Part shown: piece after piece, positions 34,769-46,223 of the stretch | How positions within the stretch are numbered: position 1 is the stretch's first letter | How the letters are laid out: every line of letters begins with the position of its first letter | Assembly: GCF_036327775.1 (NCBI RefSeq) | Contig: NZ_CP109598.1 | Span: 434,001 to 498,000, forward strand | Origin: Streptomyces sp. NBC_01498 | Lineage (GTDB): Bacteria; Actinomycetota; Actinomycetes; Streptomycetales; Streptomycetaceae | Length of the DNA: 64,000 bases | Direction of reading: 5' to 3' | The notes under the pieces: generated by a model | The model's input: only the letters and a program-made list of their open reading frames with translations | The model's database searches: none | Told to the model about the DNA's origin: nothing | Position numbers and translations under genes: made by a program

Positions 34769-37700
34769 ATGCGGTCAACCGACCTGCCGGTGCTCACCGC
34801 CGGAGCCGACCCGAACCCGGAGGTCCCGGAGCCGTCCGTGCTCCTGGACGGCGGTGTCCCGGCCGCACCGGTGGTGCCGGTGCTGGAGCTGATCGCCCGG
34901 CGCACGGCCGCCGATCCGGGGCGGACCGCCCTGGTCCACGGCGATGTGCGCCTGACCTACGGCGAGTTGGCCGAGGCGGTCGCGGCACGGGCCGGTCTGC
35001 TCCAGGACGCGGGCGCCGGTCCCGGGCGGCTGGTCGCGGTGTGCAGGCCGCGCGGGATCGACGCGATCGTGGGTGTTCTCGCGGCGCTGCGTTCCGGCGC
35101 GGCCTATCTGCCGCTGGACCCGGACGCGCCCCTGGCACGCAACACGGCGATCCTCGCGGACGCGTGCGACGGCGAACCGCCGCACCCCGACGCGCTGCGC
35201 GCCGACGGTGAGGCCGTGCTGCCGGGAGAGGCCGCGGGCACGGGCATCGCGTACGTCATCTACACCTCCGGGTCGACCGGCACCCCCAACGGGGTGCTCG
35301 TCGGCCACGAGGCGCTGGCGCACTTCGTGGCGGGGGCGACGGAGCGGTACGGGATCGGTGCCGACGACCGGGTGCTCCAGTTCGCCCCGCTGCACTTCGA
35401 CGCCAGTGTCGAGGAGGTCTTCGTGACGCTGTGCGCGGGCGGCACGCTGGTGCTCCGCACGGACGGCATGCTGGACGTGCCCGGGATGCTGGCGGGCTGC
35501 GTGGCGCACGGGGTGACGGTGCTGGATCTGCCGACCGCGTACTGGCACGAGCTGGCGTACGCGGTGGCCGCCGGGGTGGCGGAGCTGCCGGCCGCCCTGC
35601 GCACGGTGATCATCGGTGGTGAGGCCGCGCTCCCGGAGCGGGTGGCGCGCTGGCGGCGCGCCGTGGGCTCGCGGGTGCGGCTGCTCAACACGTACGGGCC
35701 GACCGAGGCGACCGTCGTCGCCACCGTCGCCGACCTGACCGAGGGCCCGGCCGACGGCACGGCGGAGACCGACGGGGTACCGATCGGACTGCCCCTGCCG
35801 GGAGTGCGGGCCGCGCTGGTGGACGGTGAACTGTGGCTGCTGGGCGGCGGGTTGGCCCGTGGCTATCTGGACCGGCCGGAGCTGACGGCCCGTCGCTTCA
35901 CGCGGCTGGCCGGTGAATCGGCCTACCGTACCGGCGATGTGGTGCGGCTCGGGTCCGACGGCCAGCTGGTGCACGTGGCCCGGGTGGACGACGAGGTCAA
36001 GATCAGTGGGCACCGGATCGACCCGGCGGCGGTGGAGTCGGTACTGCTGGGGCACCCCGACGTGCGGGCGGCGGCCGTCGTGGCGCAGGAGTCGGCGGAC
36101 GGGACGAAGCGCCTGGTGGCGTATGTCGTCGCGGACGGCGATCTGAGCCCGGCCGAGGTGCGCGCGACGCTGGCGGAGCGGCTTCCGCCGCCCGCCGTGC
36201 CCGGCGTGATCAGTCTGATCGAGTCGCTTCCGAGGACCAGCACCGGCAAGATCGACCGGTCGCTGCTGCGGGCGATGCGGCCGTCCCGTGAGCAGGTGGT
36301 CCGCCCGGAGGCGACGGCGCCGCCGGAGCACGGACACCCCCCGGTGGAGGACCGGGTGCCGCTGTCGTTCGCGCAGCGGCGGCTGTGGTTCCTCAACCGG
36401 CTGGAGGGCCCTTCGGCGACGTACAACGTGCCGCTGGTGCTGCGGCTGGACGGTGTCCCGGACCGGGAAGCGCTGGCGGCGGCCGTGGCGGACGTGGTGG
36501 AGCGGCACGAGGTGCTGCGGACGGTGTTCCCGGCCGTGGACGGGGAGCCGTACCAGTGGGTGCGGGACGATGTGGCGGACGTGTTCGCGGTGGTCGCGTG
36601 CGCGCCGGGGGCGGGTGACGCGGCGGTGGAGGCGTTCACCGGGGAGGCGTTCGACGTTCCGGCCGATGTCCCCGTGCGGGTACGGCTGTTCGTGACCGGA
36701 CCGGACACATCGGTGCTGGTGCTGCTGATCCACCACGTGGCCACGGACGGCTGGTCGATGGGCCCGCTGCTGCGGGATCTGACGGCGGCCTACGCGGCGC
36801 GGTGCGCGGGCGTGGCCCCGGAGTGGGAGCCGCTGCCGGTGCAGTACGCCGACTACACGCTGTGGCAGCGCGACATGCTGGGCGACGCGGACGACCCGGC
36901 GAGTGTGATGGCCCGTCAGATCGGTTTCTGGCGGACGGCGCTCGCCGGGCTGCCGGGGGTGCTGGACCTGCCGGCGGACCGGCCGCGCCCCGCCGAGCCG
37001 TCGTACCGGGGCGAGACCGTGACGGTCCGGCTCGGTGCCGGGACGCACCGGCGGCTGCGGGAGCTGGCCACCGGGCAGGGGGCGAGCCTGTTCATGGTGC
37101 TGCGGGCCGCGCTGGCGGCGGCGCTGTCCGGGGCGGGCGCGGGGGACGACATCGCGATCGGCACGCCGGTGGCGGGGCGCCCGGACGAGGCGCTGCACGA
37201 GCTGGTCGGGTTCTTCGTCAACACCCTGGTCCTGCGGACGGACGTCTCGGGCGACCCGGCCTTCGCCGAACTCCTGGACCGGGTAAGGGAGTCGGACCTC
37301 GCGGCGTACGCCCACGACGATCTGCCGTTCGATCTCCTGGTGGAGCACCTCAACCCGGCGCGTTCGCTGGCATATCACCCCTTCTTCCAGACGATGCTCA
37401 CCCTCCAGAACGACGCCGATCCGGGTATCCCCCTGGGGGACGTCCCCGGCGCCATCGAGCCGGCCGGGCTGGAGACGGCGAAGTTCGATCTGAGCGTGTC
37501 CTGTGTGGAGACGGTGGACGGCGCGGACGACGCGGCCGGGATCGAGGTGTGGTTCCAGTACGCCACCGACCTGTTCGACGCGTCGACCGCGACCCTGCTG
37601 CTGGACTTCTTCACCCGCGCGCTGGACGCCGTCGCCACCGACCCGGCGGTCCGCGTCACCGACGCCGTCGCCCTCACCGACGAGGAGCGCGCGGCCCTGG

Positions 37701-40700
37701 CCGAACGGCGTGCCCGGGTGGCCGACGAGCGTGGGCGGGCGGGCGGGTTCGCCGCCGTGACGGGGGGTGCCTCGCGGGGCGGGCTCTCGCCGCGCGCGGA
37801 GATCCTGCGCGGGCTGTTCGCCGAGGTGCTGGGCCTTCCGTCGGCCGGTGCCGACGACAACTTCTTCGACCTGGGCGGGCATTCACTGCTCGGCGTGCGG
37901 CTGGTGAACCGTGTGCGGTCGGTGCTCGGCGCCGATCTCGGCATCCGTGACCTGTTCCTGGCGCCCACCGTGCGCGGTCTGGACCGGCGGCTGGACGAGC
38001 TGGCGGGGGCCGGGGGGCGCCCGGCGCCGGTGCCCGTCGAGCGGCCGGAGCGGATTCCGCTGTCGTACGCGCAGCGCCGCCTCTGGTTCGTCAACGAGCT
38101 GGACGGGCCCAGCCGTTCGTACAACATCCCCGTCGTGCTCAAGCTGGACGTGCCGCTGGACGCGGACGTTTTGGCGGAGGCGCTGGCCGATGTGGCCGAG
38201 CGGCACGAGGTGCTGCGGACGGTGTACGGGGCGGTGGACGGCGAGCCGCACCAGCGTGTCCTGACCGGCGCCCGCCCCGAACTGACGGTCGTGCGCACCA
38301 CGGAGAAGTCCCTGGCCGCGTCGATCGACGCGGCGGTGGGGTACGTCTTCGATCTGAGCGGCGAACTTCCGCTCCGTGCGTGGCTGTTGGAGTCGGCGGA
38401 CCCGCACGGCGCCCAGGTGCTGGTGGTGCTCGTCCACCACATCGCGGGGGACGGCTGGTCGATGGAGCCGCTGCTGGCGGACCTGTCGGCCGCGTACGGA
38501 ACACGGGCGGCCGGCGCGGCCCCGGAGTGGGAACCGCTGCCGGTGCAGTACGCCGACTACGCGCTCTGGCAGCGGGACACGATGGGCGACGCCGGGGACC
38601 CGGAGAGCCCTCTCGCCCGCCAACTGGGTTTCTGGACAAAGGAGTTGGACGGTCTGCCGCCGGTGCTCGACCTGCCCGCCGACCGGCCCCGGCCGGCGGT
38701 CGCCACCCACGGGGGCGCCGTGGTGCCGTTCGCGGTGGACGGTCCGACCCACCAGCGGCTGGCCCGGCTCGCCGCCGCGCAGGGCTCGACGCTCTTCATG
38801 GTCCTCCAGTCGGCCCTCGCGCTGGCCCTGTCGCGGCTGGGCGCGGGGACCGACGTACCCGTCGGCACCGTCGTCGCGGGCCGGGGCGACGAGGCCCTGG
38901 ACGATCTCGTCGGCTTCTTCGTCAACACCCTGGTCCTGCGGACGGACGTCTCCGGCAACCCCGCCTTCACCGATCTGGTGGCCCGGGTGCGGGACACCGA
39001 TCTCGCCGCGTACGCCCACCAGGACCTGCCCTTCGAGCAGTTGGTGGAGCACCTCAACCCGGACCGTTCCACCGCCCATCACCCGCTCGTCCAGGTCATG
39101 CTGCTGCTCCAGAACGGCGCGGGGGCGGCGGGCGCGGCCGGGGACGGCTCCCCGCTGGCCGGTTCGGACGTCGCGTTCGACACGGGTCTGACGAAGTTCG
39201 ACCTGACCCTGACGGTGACCGAGCGGCGCGACGACGACGGAACACCCCGTGGTCTGGAAGGGTTCGTGGAGTACGCCACCGACCTGTTCGACGCGGAGAC
39301 GGCGGTGCTCCTCTCCACCCGCCTCGCGCATCTGCTGCGGGCGGTGGCGGCCGATCCGGCCCGGCCGGTCGGCGACATCGACCTGCTCACCGCCGGCGAA
39401 CACCGCCGGCTCGTCACCGAGTACAACGACACCGAGGGCGTCCCGCTGCCCGGCGGCACGGTGCACGAACTGTTCGAGGCGCGGGCCCGGCACACCCCGG
39501 ACGCCGTCGCGCTCGTCCACGACGACGGCGAGCTGACGTACGCCGCGCTCGACCGCCGCGCCAACCTCCTCGCCCACCGTCTGATCGCCGCCGGAACGGT
39601 GCCCCAGGGCAGCGTCGCCGTGCTGATGGACCACGGCCCGGACCTGATCGTCGCCCTGCTGGCGGTGCTGAAGACCGGCGCGGCCTATGTGCCGGTCGAC
39701 GGGCGCTCGCCCGCCGACCGGGTGCGGCTGGTGATGGCGGAGGTCGGCGCCCGGCTGATGCTGGTCGGCGCGACCACCGCGGACGGCGAGGTCGCGGCGG
39801 CCGAGCGGGTCGCCGGTACGGAGATCCTGCGGGCCGACGGGCCGGCGCCGTCGGGCACGCCCGACACCTCGCCCGCCGTGCCGACCGGCCAACAGGCCCT
39901 GATGTACGTGATGTTCACGTCCGGTTCGACCGGCCGTCCGAAGGGCGTCGGGGTCACCCACCGCAATGTGGTGCGGCTCGCGGTGGACCGGTTCTGGGAC
40001 CACGAGGTCCAGCGCCGGGTGCTGGTGCACTCGCCGTACGGTTTCGACGCGTCGACGTACGAGATCTGGGTGCCGCTGCTGGCGGGCGGCACGCTGGTGA
40101 CGACCGGCGGGGACGGCGCGGACGTGCGGTCCCTGAGCCGGGCGATCGAGCGGCACCGGGTCACCGCCACGTTCCTCACCGTCGGGCTGTTCCATCTGAT
40201 GGCCGAGGAGGCGCTGGACACCCTGGCGCTGCTGCGCGAGGTGGGCACCGGCGGTGACGTGGTGTCGGCGGCGGCGGTGCGCACCGTACTGGAGCACTGC
40301 CCGGACACGGCGGTGACCCATGTGTACGGCCCGACGGAGACGACCTTCGCCTCGCATCTGCTGAAGTACGAGCGGTCCGGCGGTCTGCCGGAGACGCTCT
40401 CCCTGGGGCGCCCGCTGGACAGCACCCGGGCCTATGTCCTGGACGGGCGGCTGCACCCGGTGCCGCTGGGCACCAGTGGCGAGCTGTACATCGCGGGCGA
40501 CCACGTGGCCCGGGGGTACATCGGCCGGCCGGAGCTGACGGCGGACCGGTTCGTGCCCGACCCGTTCGGCGCGGACGGGGGCCGGATGTACCGCACCGGG
40601 GACCTGGTGGCGTGGACGACCGGCGGCGAGCTGCGGTTCGTCGGCCGGGCCGACAACCAGGTGAAGATCCGCGGGTTCCGTATCGAGCCCGGTGAGGTCG

Positions 40701-43700
40701 AGGCGGTCGTCGCGCGTGACCCGTCCGTGGGCCGGGTCGCCGTGGTGGTGCGGGACGACGGGCCGGGCGGGAAGCGGCTGGTCGCGTACGTGGTGCCGCG
40801 GCCGGGCCGGACCGTGGACGAGGCGGGGCTGCGTGCCGCGACGGCGCGGAGTCTGCCCGGTTATCTGGTGCCGTCGGCCGTGGTGGCGCTCGACGCCCTG
40901 CCGATGACGGTCAACGGGAAGCTCGACCGGAAGGCGCTGCCCGCGCCGGACGCCCGGGGCAGTGCGCCGGGGCGCGCGCCGCGCACGCTCCGCGAGGAGA
41001 TCCTGTGCGGGCTGTTCGCGGAGGTGCTGGGGCTGGGCCGGGCCGGGGTGGACGAGAGCTTCTTCGACCTCGGCGGTCACTCCCTGCTGGCGACCCGGCT
41101 CATCAACCGGGTGCGGGCGGCGCTGGGCGCGGAGGTCGCGATCCGCGATCTGTTCCAGGCGCCGACGCCGGCCGGGCTGGCGGAGCGGATCGACGCGACG
41201 GCCGGGGTGCCGGTGCGGGCCCCGCTGGTCCCGAGGGCGCGGCCGGAGCGGGTTCCGCTGTCGTTCGCGCAGCGCCGGCTCTGGTTCATCGACGAACTGG
41301 ACGGGCCGAGCCAGGCGTACAACATCCCCGTCGTGCTGCGGCTGGACGAGCCGCTGGACGCCGCCGCGCTGGCGTCGGCGCTGGCGGACGTCGGGGAGCG
41401 GCACGAGGTGCTGCGGACGGTGTACGGGGCGGTGGACGGGGAGCCGTACCAGCGGGTCCTGCCCGGCGCCCGCCCGGAGCTGCGGGTGATCCGGGTGTCC
41501 CGTGCGGAGTTGGCGGCCACGGTGGACGCCGCCGCCGGGCACGTTTTCGACCTGAGTGCCGAACTGCCTTTGCGGGCGGCCCTGGTGGAGTGCGACGAGG
41601 AGCACGGCGAGGACGCCGGACGGTTCCTGGTGCTCGTGCTGCACCACATCGCGGGCGACGGCTGGTCGATGGGCCCGCTGATGGCGGACCTGTGGACCGC
41701 GTACGCCGCGCGGCTGGCCCAACACGCCCCCGAATGGCGGCCGTTGCCGGTGCAGTACGCCGACTACGCGCTCTGGCAGCGCGACATGCTGGGCGGCGCC
41801 GAGGGTACGGAGGGCTCGGAGGGGCCGGAGGGGAGTCTTCTGGCGTACTGGGGCGAGGCGTTGGACGGCGCGCCGCCCGTCCTGGAGCTGCCGACGGACC
41901 GGCCCCGGCCCGCGGTCGCCACCCACGGGGGCGCTTCGGTGCCGCTCGTGCTGGACGCCGCGGAGCACGCGCGGCTGACCCGGCTCGCGGCCGGACACGG
42001 GGCGACGCTCTTCATGGTCCTCCAGACCGCGTTCGCGCTGGCCCTGGCGCGGCTGGGCGCGGGCACCGACGTACCCGTCGGCACCGTCGTCGCGGGCCGG
42101 GGCGACGAGGCCCTCGACGATCTCGTCGGCTTCTTCGTCAACACCCTGGTCCTGCGCACCGATGTCTCCGGCAACCCCGCCTTCACCGACCTTCTCACCC
42201 GGGTCCGGGACACCGACCTCGCCGCCTACGCCCACCAGGACCTGCCCTTCGAACGGCTGGTGGAACACCTCAACCCGGCGCGCTCCACCGCCCACCACCC
42301 GCTCATCCAGATCATGCTGCTGCTCCAGAACAGCGGGCGGCAGGCCGGTGGCGGTCCCGCACCGGCGGCCACGGAGATCCCGTACGACACCGGGCTCGCC
42401 AAGTTCGACCTGACGCTGTCGCTGACCGAGCGGCACGACGCGGACGGCGCGCCGCAGGGGATGCACGGGTATCTGGAGTACGCCACCGACCTGTTCGACG
42501 CGGGGACGGCGGAGCTGATCTCCGTACGGCTGACCCAGGTGCTGCGCGCGGTGACGGCCGACCCCGGGTGTCCCGTGGACGACATCGACCTGCTCACCGC
42601 GGAGGAACACCGCCGGCTCGTCCTGGACTACAACGACACCGCCCCGACGGGCCCGCTGCCGGGCGGCACGGTCCACGAGCTGTTCGCGGCCCAGGCCCGG
42701 CGCACGCCCGACGCCGTCGCCGTCAGCCATGACGCCGGCGAGCTGACGTACGCCGCGCTCGACCGCCGCGCCAACCTCCTCGCCCACCGTCTGATCGCCG
42801 CCGGGACCGTGCCCGGGGGCACCGTGGGTGTCCTCATGGACCACGGACCGGACCTGATCGTGGCGACCCTGGCCGTGCTGAAGGCGGGGGCCGCGTACGT
42901 ACCGGTCGGCACCGCACTGTCGGCGGCGCGGGTCCGCGTGATCATGGAGGATTCCGGTGCGACGGTCCTGGTGACCGACGCCGGCCGGGCGGCCGGCGGG
43001 ATCGCGGACGGGGAACGCGCCGGGGGGACCGTGGTCCTGCGGGCCGGCTCCCCCGCCCCGGCGGGCACGCCCGACACCGCACCCGTCGTGCCGACCGGTG
43101 AACAGGACCTGATGTACGTCATGTTCACCTCCGGCTCCACCGGCCGCCCCAAGGCCGTGGGGGTCACCCACCGCAACGTGGCCCGGCTGGCGGCCGACCG
43201 CTGCTGGGACCGGGAGACCCATCGCCGGATGCTCGTCCACTCGGCCTTCGGCTTCGACGCGTCGACCTACGAGATCTGGGTCCCGCTGCTGGCCGGGACG
43301 CGGCTGGTCGTCGGGAGCGGCGACGCCACCGATCTGCCCGCGCTGCGGCGCACCGTCGAGCGGCACGGGGTGACCGCCGCGTACTTCACCGTCGGGCTGT
43401 TCCATCTGATGGCCGACGAGGCGGTGGACACCCTCGGGCTGCTGCGCGAGGTGTGGACGGGCGGCGACGTGCTGTCGCCGGACGCCGTACGGCGGGTGCT
43501 CACCCACTGCCCGGACACGGTGCTGGTCCACTCCTACGGGCCGACCGAGGCCACCTTCGGCACCCACTACCAGCGCTTCGGGCCGGACGGGCGGGGACCG
43601 GCCGAGGAGGCCGTCCCGGTGCGGCTGGGCCGGCCGATGGACGACACCCGGGCCTATGTGCTGGACCACCGGCTGCGGCCGGTGCCGCGCGGCGGGACGG

Positions 43701-45262
43701 GTGAGCTGTACCTCGGCGGGTCGCACCTGGCGCGCGGCTATCTGGGGCGGGCCGGTCTGACGGCGGAGCGGTTCGTCGCCGACCCGTTCGGCGCGGCGGG
43801 TGAACGCCTCTACCGTACGGGCGACCTGGTGAGCTGGACGACCGACGGACAGCTGAGGTTCGTGGGCCGGGCCGACGACCAGGTCAAGATCCGGGGCTTC
43901 CGTATCGAGCCCGGCGAGGCCGAGGCGGCGGTCGCCCGGCACCCGTCCGTGGGCCGTGCCGCCGTCGTGGTCCGTGAGGACCGGCCGGGCGACAAGCGGC
44001 TCGTGGCCTACGTCGTGCCCCGCTCCGCGCCGGTGGACACGGCGGCGCTGCGGTCCTGGCTGGCGGAGACCCTGCCGGAGTATCTGGTCCCCTCGGCGGT
44101 CGTGGTCCTCGGCTCGCTGCCGCTGACCGTCAACGGGAAACTCGACCGGGCCGCGCTCCCCGCCCCGGCGCACGACGGCGCGCCCGCCGGGCGCGGGCCG
44201 CGCAACCCGCGCGAGGAGGTGCTGTGCGGGCTGTTCGCCGAGGTCCTGGGTGTGGCGGGGGTCGGCATCGACGACAACTTCTTCGACCGGGGCGGGCATT
44301 CGCTGCTGGCGGTACGGCTGATGAGCCGGGTCCGGTCGGTGCTGGGTGTGGAGCGTTCCGTACGGGACCTGTTCCGCTCGCCCACGGTGGCGGGGCTGCT
44401 CGGTGACGAACCCGAGAGCGACGCCCTGGGGGTGCTGCTGCCGCTGCGCGCGGAAGGCGGCCGGCGCCCGCTGTTCTGTGTCCATCCGGGAGCGGGCATG
44501 GGCTGGGCGTACGCCGGGCTCACCCGGCATCTGGGCGACTCCCAGCCGGTGTACGCCCTCCAGACGAGGGCGCTGACCCGGCCGGACTACCGGGCGTCGA
44601 GCGTCGAGGAGCTGGCCGAGGACTATCTGGAGCAGATCCGGCGGGTCCAGCCGTGGGGGCCGTACCGGCTGCTCGGCTGGTCCTTCGGCGGGGTCGTGGC
44701 GCACGCCGTCGCGACCCGGCTCCAGGCGGCCGGCGAGGAGGTCGAGCTGCTGGCGCTGATGGACGCGTACCCGGTGCCGCCCGGGGAGGCCGCCGAGCCG
44801 ATGACGGACCGGGAGACCGTCGAGATGCTGGTGGGGCCGGCCGGTGAGGAGGCCGGGCGACCGGACCCGCTGCCGGACGCGTTCTTCACGCGCTTCGACA
44901 CGGCCGCCGTGGTGGAGGTGCTGCGCCGCCGGGACCCGGTGCTGGCGGGCTTCGCGGAGGCGGAGGTCGCGGCGCTGGTCGGTGCCGCCGTCAATCACGC
45001 CCTTCTCATGCGCGCCTACCGGCCCCGCGTTTTCACCGGCGATCCGCTGTTCTTCACCGCGGCCGGGGGGCGGGGTCCCGATTCACCGTCCGCCGATCTG
45101 TGGAACCCGTACACCGACGGAGAGACCGAACGGCACGACATCGATTCCACCCATCTCCGTATGACCGAACCCGAACCGCTCGCGCACATCGGCCGAATTC
45201 TTCGGCGACGACTGTCGGATCCGCAGGTCATTGACCTCGGCCTCAACGAGACAAGGAACTGA
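34769..45262 (+). CDS. Terminal nonribosomal peptide synthetase, A-C-T-C-A-T-C-A-T-TE
   Basis: 3497 residues; ATG 34769 has AAGGAGGAA upstream. Domains: A1 (35-505) with no T after it; C1 (527-965); T1 (GGHSLL ~1035); C2 (1089-1530); A2 (1555-2060); T2 (~2101); C3 (2158-2605); A3 (2620-3133); T3 (~3174); TE (3220-3477, nucleophile GWSFGG ~3303, His in DSTHLRM ~3460). Codes by eye: A1 D-A-E-D-I-G-T-V-V-K (two acidic residues, so a basic amino acid such as Lys is likely), A2 D-A-Y-F-G-G-V-F-A-K, A3 D-A-Y-Y-W-G-S-F-G-K (both unassigned). In A1 the A3-motif Lys is Asn ([10 protein letters not shown]). The A-C-T order is unusual: A1 must load T1 across C1 or act on another protein. The TE releases or cyclises the product. 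Confidence 0.93.
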   Translation: MRSTDLPVLTAGADPNPEVPEPSVLLDGGVPAAPVVPVLELIARRTAADPGRTALVHGDVRLTYGELAEAVAARAGLLQDAGAGPGRLVAVCRPRGIDAIVGVLAALRSGAAYLPLDPDAPLARNTAILADACDGEPPHPDALRADGEAVLPGEAAGTGIAYVIYTSGSTGTPNGVLVGHEALAHFVAGATERYGIGADDRVLQFAPLHFDASVEEVFVTLCAGGTLVLRTDGMLDVPGMLAGCVAHGVTVLDLPTAYWHELAYAVAAGVAELPAALRTVIIGGEAALPERVARWRRAVGSRVRLLNTYGPTEATVVATVADLTEGPADGTAETDGVPIGLPLPGVRAALVDGELWLLGGGLARGYLDRPELTARRFTRLAGESAYRTGDVVRLGSDGQLVHVARVDDEVKISGHRIDPAAVESVLLGHPDVRAAAVVAQESADGTKRLVAYVVADGDLSPAEVRATLAERLPPPAVPGVISLIESLPRTSTGKIDRSLLRAMRPSREQVVRPEATAPPEHGHPPVEDRVPLSFAQRRLWFLNRLEGPSATYNVPLVLRLDGVPDREALAAAVADVVERHEVLRTVFPAVDGEPYQWVRDDVADVFAVVACAPGAGDAAVEAFTGEAFDVPADVPVRVRLFVTGPDTSVLVLLIHHVATDGWSMGPLLRDLTAAYAARCAGVAPEWEPLPVQYADYTLWQRDMLGDADDPASVMARQIGFWRTALAGLPGVLDLPADRPRPAEPSYRGETVTVRLGAGTHRRLRELATGQGASLFMVLRAALAAALSGAGAGDDIAIGTPVAGRPDEALHELVGFFVNTLVLRTDVSGDPAFAELLDRVRESDLAAYAHDDLPFDLLVEHLNPARSLAYHPFFQTMLTLQNDADPGIPLGDVPGAIEPAGLETAKFDLSVSCVETVDGADDAAGIEVWFQYATDLFDASTATLLLDFFTRALDAVATDPAVRVTDAVALTDEERAALAERRARVADERGRAGGFAAVTGGASRGGLSPRAEILRGLFAEVLGLPSAGADDNFFDLGGHSLLGVRLVNRVRSVLGADLGIRDLFLAPTVRGLDRRLDELAGAGGRPAPVPVERPERIPLSYAQRRLWFVNELDGPSRSYNIPVVLKLDVPLDADVLAEALADVAERHEVLRTVYGAVDGEPHQRVLTGARPELTVVRTTEKSLAASIDAAVGYVFDLSGELPLRAWLLESADPHGAQVLVVLVHHIAGDGWSMEPLLADLSAAYGTRAAGAAPEWEPLPVQYADYALWQRDTMGDAGDPESPLARQLGFWTKELDGLPPVLDLPADRPRPAVATHGGAVVPFAVDGPTHQRLARLAAAQGSTLFMVLQSALALALSRLGAGTDVPVGTVVAGRGDEALDDLVGFFVNTLVLRTDVSGNPAFTDLVARVRDTDLAAYAHQDLPFEQLVEHLNPDRSTAHHPLVQVMLLLQNGAGAAGAAGDGSPLAGSDVAFDTGLTKFDLTLTVTERRDDDGTPRGLEGFVEYATDLFDAETAVLLSTRLAHLLRAVAADPARPVGDIDLLTAGEHRRLVTEYNDTEGVPLPGGTVHELFEARARHTPDAVALVHDDGELTYAALDRRANLLAHRLIAAGTVPQGSVAVLMDHGPDLIVALLAVLKTGAAYVPVDGRSPADRVRLVMAEVGARLMLVGATTADGEVAAAERVAGTEILRADGPAPSGTPDTSPAVPTGQQALMYVMFTSGSTGRPKGVGVTHRNVVRLAVDRFWDHEVQRRVLVHSPYGFDASTYEIWVPLLAGGTLVTTGGDGADVRSLSRAIERHRVTATFLTVGLFHLMAEEALDTLALLREVGTGGDVVSAAAVRTVLEHCPDTAVTHVYGPTETTFASHLLKYERSGGLPETLSLGRPLDSTRAYVLDGRLHPVPLGTSGELYIAGDHVARGYIGRPELTADRFVPDPFGADGGRMYRTGDLVAWTTGGELRFVGRADNQVKIRGFRIEPGEVEAVVARDPSVGRVAVVVRDDGPGGKRLVAYVVPRPGRTVDEAGLRAATARSLPGYLVPSAVVALDALPMTVNGKLDRKALPAPDARGSAPGRAPRTLREEILCGLFAEVLGLGRAGVDESFFDLGGHSLLATRLINRVRAALGAEVAIRDLFQAPTPAGLAERIDATAGVPVRAPLVPRARPERVPLSFAQRRLWFIDELDGPSQAYNIPVVLRLDEPLDAAALASALADVGERHEVLRTVYGAVDGEPYQRVLPGARPELRVIRVSRAELAATVDAAAGHVFDLSAELPLRAALVECDEEHGEDAGRFLVLVLHHIAGDGWSMGPLMADLWTAYAARLAQHAPEWRPLPVQYADYALWQRDMLGGAEGTEGSEGPEGSLLAYWGEALDGAPPVLELPTDRPRPAVATHGGASVPLVLDAAEHARLTRLAAGHGATLFMVLQTAFALALARLGAGTDVPVGTVVAGRGDEALDDLVGFFVNTLVLRTDVSGNPAFTDLLTRVRDTDLAAYAHQDLPFERLVEHLNPARSTAHHPLIQIMLLLQNSGRQAGGGPAPAATEIPYDTGLAKFDLTLSLTERHDADGAPQGMHGYLEYATDLFDAGTAELISVRLTQVLRAVTADPGCPVDDIDLLTAEEHRRLVLDYNDTAPTGPLPGGTVHELFAAQARRTPDAVAVSHDAGELTYAALDRRANLLAHRLIAAGTVPGGTVGVLMDHGPDLIVATLAVLKAGAAYVPVGTALSAARVRVIMEDSGATVLVTDAGRAAGGIADGERAGGTVVLRAGSPAPAGTPDTAPVVPTGEQDLMYVMFTSGSTGRPKAVGVTHRNVARLAADRCWDRETHRRMLVHSAFGFDASTYEIWVPLLAGTRLVVGSGDATDLPALRRTVERHGVTAAYFTVGLFHLMADEAVDTLGLLREVWTGGDVLSPDAVRRVLTHCPDTVLVHSYGPTEATFGTHYQRFGPDGRGPAEEAVPVRLGRPMDDTRAYVLDHRLRPVPRGGTGELYLGGSHLARGYLGRAGLTAERFVADPFGAAGERLYRTGDLVSWTTDGQLRFVGRADDQVKIRGFRIEPGEAEAAVARHPSVGRAAVVVREDRPGDKRLVAYVVPRSAPVDTAALRSWLAETLPEYLVPSAVVVLGSLPLTVNGKLDRAALPAPAHDGAPAGRGPRNPREEVLCGLFAEVLGVAGVGIDDNFFDRGGHSLLAVRLMSRVRSVLGVERSVRDLFRSPTVAGLLGDEPESDALGVLLPLRAEGGRRPLFCVHPGAGMGWAYAGLTRHLGDSQPVYALQTRALTRPDYRASSVEELAEDYLEQIRRVQPWGPYRLLGWSFGGVVAHAVATRLQAAGEEVELLALMDAYPVPPGEAAEPMTDRETVEMLVGPAGEEAGRPDPLPDAFFTRFDTAAVVEVLRRRDPVLAGFAEAEVAALVGAAVNHALLMRAYRPRVFTGDPLFFTAAGGRGPDSPSADLWNPYTDGETERHDIDSTHLRMTEPEPLAHIGRILRRRLSDPQVIDLGLNETRN

Positions 45263-45263
45263 G

Positions 45264-45470
45264 ATGACCAATCCTTTCGACGACGACAACGCCACTTTCC
45301 TCGTCCTGGTGAATGACGAGGGCCAGCACTCGCTGTGGCCGGTGTTCGCGGACGTGCCCGCCGGATGGGACATCGCCCAAGGTGAGAGCAGCCGTCAGGA
45401 GTCCCTGGACTACATCGAGAAGAACTGGACGGACATCCGCCCGAAGAGTCTGGTGGCCCAGTACACCTGA
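45264..45470 (+). CDS. MbtH-like protein
   Basis: 68 residues from ATG 45264, two bases after the NRPS stop and with AAGGA upstream. The family pattern is complete: [31 protein letters not shown] and [13 protein letters not shown] with the conserved tryptophans. MbtH proteins bind A domains and are often needed for their solubility or activity. Probably a partner of several A domains of this cluster. It is the last gene before a strong terminator. Confidence 0.96.
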   Translation: MTNPFDDDNATFLVLVNDEGQHSLWPVFADVPAGWDIAQGESSRQESLDYIEKNWTDIRPKSLVAQYT

Positions 45471-45541
45471 TGCCCGGGGTGAATTCCTGAGGCTTCCCGG
45501 CAGTCGGAGCGCTCGTTCTCCGCGTATCTCCTGAAATACCG

Positions 45542-45590
45542 TCGGCGGCCCGCCGTGCCTGTGTGCACGGCGGGCCGCCGATTTTCTTTT
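45542..45590 (+). terminator. Strong intrinsic terminator after MbtH gene
   Basis: A 16-bp perfect stem (17 with the outer T-A pair; arms 45543-45558 and 45565-45580), 6-nt loop, and then TTTTCTTTT. It separates the NRPS/MbtH transcript from the glutamate mutase operon, which should have its own promoter in 45591-45764. That stretch has A/T-rich islands at about 45672-45685 and 45740-45752 but no certain boxes. Confidence 0.9.
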
Positions 45591-45764
45591 CCGGCCCGCC
45601 GCCGGCCGCCGTCGCATTTCTCCGACTGCCCGCCTTACTGCCGCACCAACTTCCGTCCACGGCCTCCGCGCACTTCTATATTTCTCGTGCGGTACAAGGA
45701 ATGGCGCCGGTTCAAGAAAGTGTCCGCCGGAGCAGAGACCCATATATCTTTTCGGAGAGCTTCC

Positions 45765-46223
45765 ATGGCGCAGTCGCAGGGCGGGCTCACGGTTCTGGTG
45801 ACCAGTACCCGATCCGACTCGCACAACTGGAACCTGGTCTTCCTTCAGCTTCTCGTCGAGGAGCTGGGGCACCGGGTGATCGGGCTCGGCCCCTGTGTGC
45901 CGGACGAGCTGCTGATCGAGCGGTGCCTGGCGCACCGCCCGGACCTGGTCGTGATGAGCAGCGTCAACGGCCACGGGTACCGCGACGGACTCGGTGCCAT
46001 CGTCCGGCTGCGCCAGGAGCCGGGGCTCGCCGAGCTGCCGGTCGTCATCGGCGGCAAGCTCGGGGTGACCGGGGCGCCCGACACCGACAGTGCGCTGGAG
46101 CTGCTCGACGCGGGATTCACCGCCGTCTTCGACGACGGGAACGTGGCGGCCTTCCGGGAGTTCCTGGCGCTGCTGCCGGGCCGTACGCCGGCCGGCACGC
46201 GGCGGAACCGGGTGACGGCATGA
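45765..46223 (+). CDS. Glutamate mutase (methylaspartate mutase) S subunit, B12-binding
   Basis: 152 residues; ATG 45765 has GGAGAG upstream. It has the cobalamin-binding fold of mutase small subunits: VLVTSTRSDSHNWNLVFLQ (the D-x-H of the B12-binding DxHxxG motif; the Gly is Asn, as in related antibiotic-cluster subunits), VVMSSVNGHG and VVIGGKLGV. With the E subunit it interconverts L-glutamate and (2S,3S)-3-methylaspartate. First gene of a long, tightly overlapping operon; such mutases supply 3-methylaspartate in friulimicin-type lipopeptides and beta-amino starters in vicenistatin-type macrolactams. Confidence 0.9.
   Translation: MAQSQGGLTVLVTSTRSDSHNWNLVFLQLLVEELGHRVIGLGPCVPDELLIERCLAHRPDLVVMSSVNGHGYRDGLGAIVRLRQEPGLAELPVVIGGKLGVTGAPDTDSALELLDAGFTAVFDDGNVAAFREFLALLPGRTPAGTRRNRVTA

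Noticed and set aside
37883..44998. A very long open frame on the minus strand (2371 codons), and similar ones opposite the other NRPS genes
   Set aside because: These are frames left open by high-GC third positions opposite a real NRPS; they are rich in Arg/Pro/Gly/His and lack any domain motif or ribosome site.
45591..45764. Cobalamin riboswitch ahead of the B12-dependent mutase
   Set aside because: The leader is only 175 bases, begins in the previous terminator, and no B12-box-like sequence was recognised by eye.
45563..46219. N-terminal extension of the mutase E subunit to 45563
   Set aside because: The extra residues overlap the S-subunit gene in another frame and show no family similarity; ATG 46220 has the usual ATGA coupling.
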